From a bacterium (GTDB lineage: Bacteria > BMS3Abin14), in contig CP070682.1 of NCBI GenBank assembly GCA_020352595.1, forward strand, positions 1,056,403 to 1,063,820: a stretch of DNA of 7,418 nucleotides, read 5' to 3'. The translations under genes and the position numbers were made by a program. The notes beneath the pieces were generated by a model. That model worked only from the letters and a program-made list of their open reading frames with translations. It was not told the DNA's origin and made no database searches. Positions 6,109 to 7,418 of this stretch are shown here, in pieces (positions within the stretch are counted from its first letter, which is position 1; every line of letters starts with the position of its first letter).

Positions 6109-6627
6109 ATGGGTGCAGGTGCTCTTCTTGTCATCGACATGATCAACGATTTTCTCCTTCCCGGGGCCCCCCTGGAGGTCCCGTCGGGGCGGGAGATCAT
6201 CCCCGCCGTAGCCCGTCGCATAGAGGCTGCAAGGGGCGAGGGGACGCCTGTCATCTACCTGTGCGACAACCACGACGAGGACGATCCCGAGTTCGCAAAG
6301 TGGCCGCCCCACGCCGTGAAGGGCACCCCGGGGGCCCTCGTGGTGGACGCGCTGGCTCCGGCACAGGGGGACAGAGTCATTGCCAAAAAGTACTACTCGG
6401 CCTTCTTCCGCACGGACCTTGAAAGGGTCCTGGAGGATCTCGCTGTGGAGAAGCTCACGGTAACGGGGGTGCTCACCGACATCTGTGTCCTTTTCACCTG
6501 CGCAGACGCCTTCATGAGAGGCTATGGCTTGACGGTGCCGCAGGATTGTGTGGCCGCACTGTCGCAGGAGGACCACCGATTCGCCCTGAAGCAGATCCAG
6601 AGGCTCATGGAGGCGGAAATTGTCTGA
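6109..6627 (+). CDS. pncA: Nicotinamidase (isochorismatase-like cysteine hydrolase)
   Basis: The product has 172 residues from ATG 6109. It hydrolyses nicotinamide to nicotinate and ammonia in the cytoplasm, the first step of NAD salvage. The family catalytic triad is visible: D10 in LLVIDMINDF, K93 in VIAKKYYSAF, and the nucleophile C126 in GVLTDICV. The candidate metal-binding residues are D53 and H55 (CDNHDEDDP) and H68 (WPPHAVKGTPGA, which also carries the conserved GTPGA). The TDICVL and YSAFFRTDL wording resembles the Bacillus YueJ type more than the longer E. coli PncA, and the short length fits. Isochorismatase relatives act on other amides or ethers, but the metal site and the overlapping nicotinate phosphoribosyltransferase gene make nicotinamidase the best call. 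No regulator such as NrtR or NadQ is visible nearby. Confidence 0.9.
   Translation: MGAGALLVIDMINDFLLPGAPLEVPSGREIIPAVARRIEAARGEGTPVIYLCDNHDEDDPEFAKWPPHAVKGTPGALVVDALAPAQGDRVIAKKYYSAFFRTDLERVLEDLAVEKLTVTGVLTDICVLFTCADAFMRGYGLTVPQDCVAALSQEDHRFALKQIQRLMEAEIV
6609..6613 (+). promoter_or_regulatory. Shine-Dalgarno site fixing the TTG start at 6620
   Basis: GGAGG sits inside the end of pncA, 6 nt before TTG 6620. The next in-frame ATG is far inside conserved sequence (6797), after the TDVYF motif. TTG is the only start close to this site that yields a complete N-terminus. Confidence 0.75.
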
Positions 6628-7418
6628 GAAGAGGACACCCCGTCTCCTGACGGCCACGCCTGAGGAGATAGCCGCAGGAAAGGTAACGGACGTCTATTTC
6701 CTCCGGACGCGGGAGATCCTCCTGGCCCGCGGGATCAGGAAACAGGTCCGGGCCGAGATCCTGGTCAAGTCCTTTCCCCGCTCCTGGCCGTGGGCCATCA
6801 TGTCGGGTCTGGAAGAGGTCCTCGAGATCCTGGAGGGACGTCCCGTCACGGTCAGGTCCATCCCGGAGGGAAGCCCCTTCAGGACCTACACACCGGTACT
6901 GGAGATCGCGGGTGATTACCTCGATTTCGGGATCCTGGAGACAGCCGTCCTCGGCTGCCTGTGCCAGGCCAGCGGCATCACCACGGCCGCGGCCCGGTGC
7001 GTCAAGCTCGCCGAGGGCCGGCCCGTCATCAGCTTCGGGGCCAGACGGATGCACCCGGCCCTGGCACCCCTGGTGGAGCGGTGCGCCTACATCGGCGGCT
7101 GCTCGGGAGTGGCCGCCGTCAAGAGCGCCGAGGTCCTGGGCATCGAGCCCACGGGGACCATCCCCCACGCCCTGGTGATCCTCATGGGGGACTCGGTCCA
7201 GGCCACGATGGCCTTCAACGAGATCATCGACGCCCGGGTTCCGAGGGTGGCCCTCGTGGACACCTTCGGAGACGAGAAGTTCGAGTCCATGGCCGTGGCC
7301 GAGGCGCTGGGAAAGGATCTATACGGCGTCCGCCTGGACACCACCTCCTCCCGACGCGGCGACTTCGCGCGCATCCTGGAGGAGGTACGCTGGGAACTGG
7401 ACCTGAGGGGCCACGGTC
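6620..7418 (+). CDS. pncB: Nicotinate phosphoribosyltransferase, subgroup B type (3' end cut by the window)
   Basis: An open frame starts at TTG 6620 and runs without a stop to the right edge, giving 266 residues of a protein that normally has about 350-400. The enzyme joins nicotinate and PRPP to give nicotinate mononucleotide (Preiss-Handler pathway) in the cytoplasm. Visible motifs are TDVYF (23-27), GARRMHP (140-146) with the conserved basic residues and His of the phosphoribosyl site, YIGGCSGV (157-164), GTIPHA (179-184) and LVDTFGDEKFES (212-223). This set is that of the compact NAPRTase_B group known from Thermoplasma and many bacteria, rather than E. coli PncB. The start overlaps pncA by 8 bp, which implies translational coupling of the two consecutive steps. 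Quinolinate phosphoribosyltransferase is a distant relative but lacks the GTxPHA and DTF-DE pattern. Confidence 0.9.
   Translation, partial: MSEKRTPRLLTATPEEIAAGKVTDVYFLRTREILLARGIRKQVRAEILVKSFPRSWPWAIMSGLEEVLEILEGRPVTVRSIPEGSPFRTYTPVLEIAGDYLDFGILETAVLGCLCQASGITTAAARCVKLAEGRPVISFGARRMHPALAPLVERCAYIGGCSGVAAVKSAEVLGIEPTGTIPHALVILMGDSVQATMAFNEIIDARVPRVALVDTFGDEKFESMAVAEALGKDLYGVRLDTTSSRRGDFARILEEVRWELDLRGHG

Overview
The window is GC-rich (clearly above 60% by eye) and every gene I can support lies on the + strand. It looks like a chromosomal piece of a motile, Gram-negative and probably anaerobic or respiratory bacterium. The reasons are an outer-membrane beta-barrel end, a decaheme-type c cytochrome lipoprotein, a full-length chemoreceptor and a periplasmic binding protein. 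Multiheme lipoproteins of this sort are typical of Desulfobacterota/deltaproteobacteria and other metal- or mineral-respiring lineages, but the sequence alone does not fix the phylum.

Left block (1-5477): four genes run head to tail with gaps of 1, 9 and 67 bp. They are the C-terminal end of an outer-membrane beta-barrel protein, an ABC-type substrate-binding protein of the TrpX/ABC_sub_bind family with a GTG start, a methyl-accepting chemotaxis protein with a single Cache-like periplasmic domain, and a 677-residue lipoprotein with eight CXXCH and two CXXXCH haem motifs. No ABC permease or ATPase is visible. The binding protein may therefore deliver its ligand signal to the chemoreceptor next door rather than feed a transporter. 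Together with the barrel and the cytochrome, the block could link sensing of an electron acceptor or donor to surface electron transfer. This is an inference from gene order.

Middle block (5478-6036): a GC-rich spacer with short hairpins, then an apparently self-contained unit made of an extended -10 promoter (5628-5636), a 76-residue membrane protein of unknown function with two hydrophobic segments and a coiled-coil tail, and a strong intrinsic terminator (5999-6036).

Right block (6070-7418): another extended -10 promoter drives an NAD-salvage pair, a nicotinamidase (pncA) overlapping by 8 bp with a TTG-started nicotinate phosphoribosyltransferase of the subgroup-B (Thermoplasma-like) type, which runs off the window end. 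Nicotinamidase makes nicotinate and the second enzyme converts it to nicotinate mononucleotide. No RNA genes, CRISPR arrays, insertion sequences or attachment sites were recognised.
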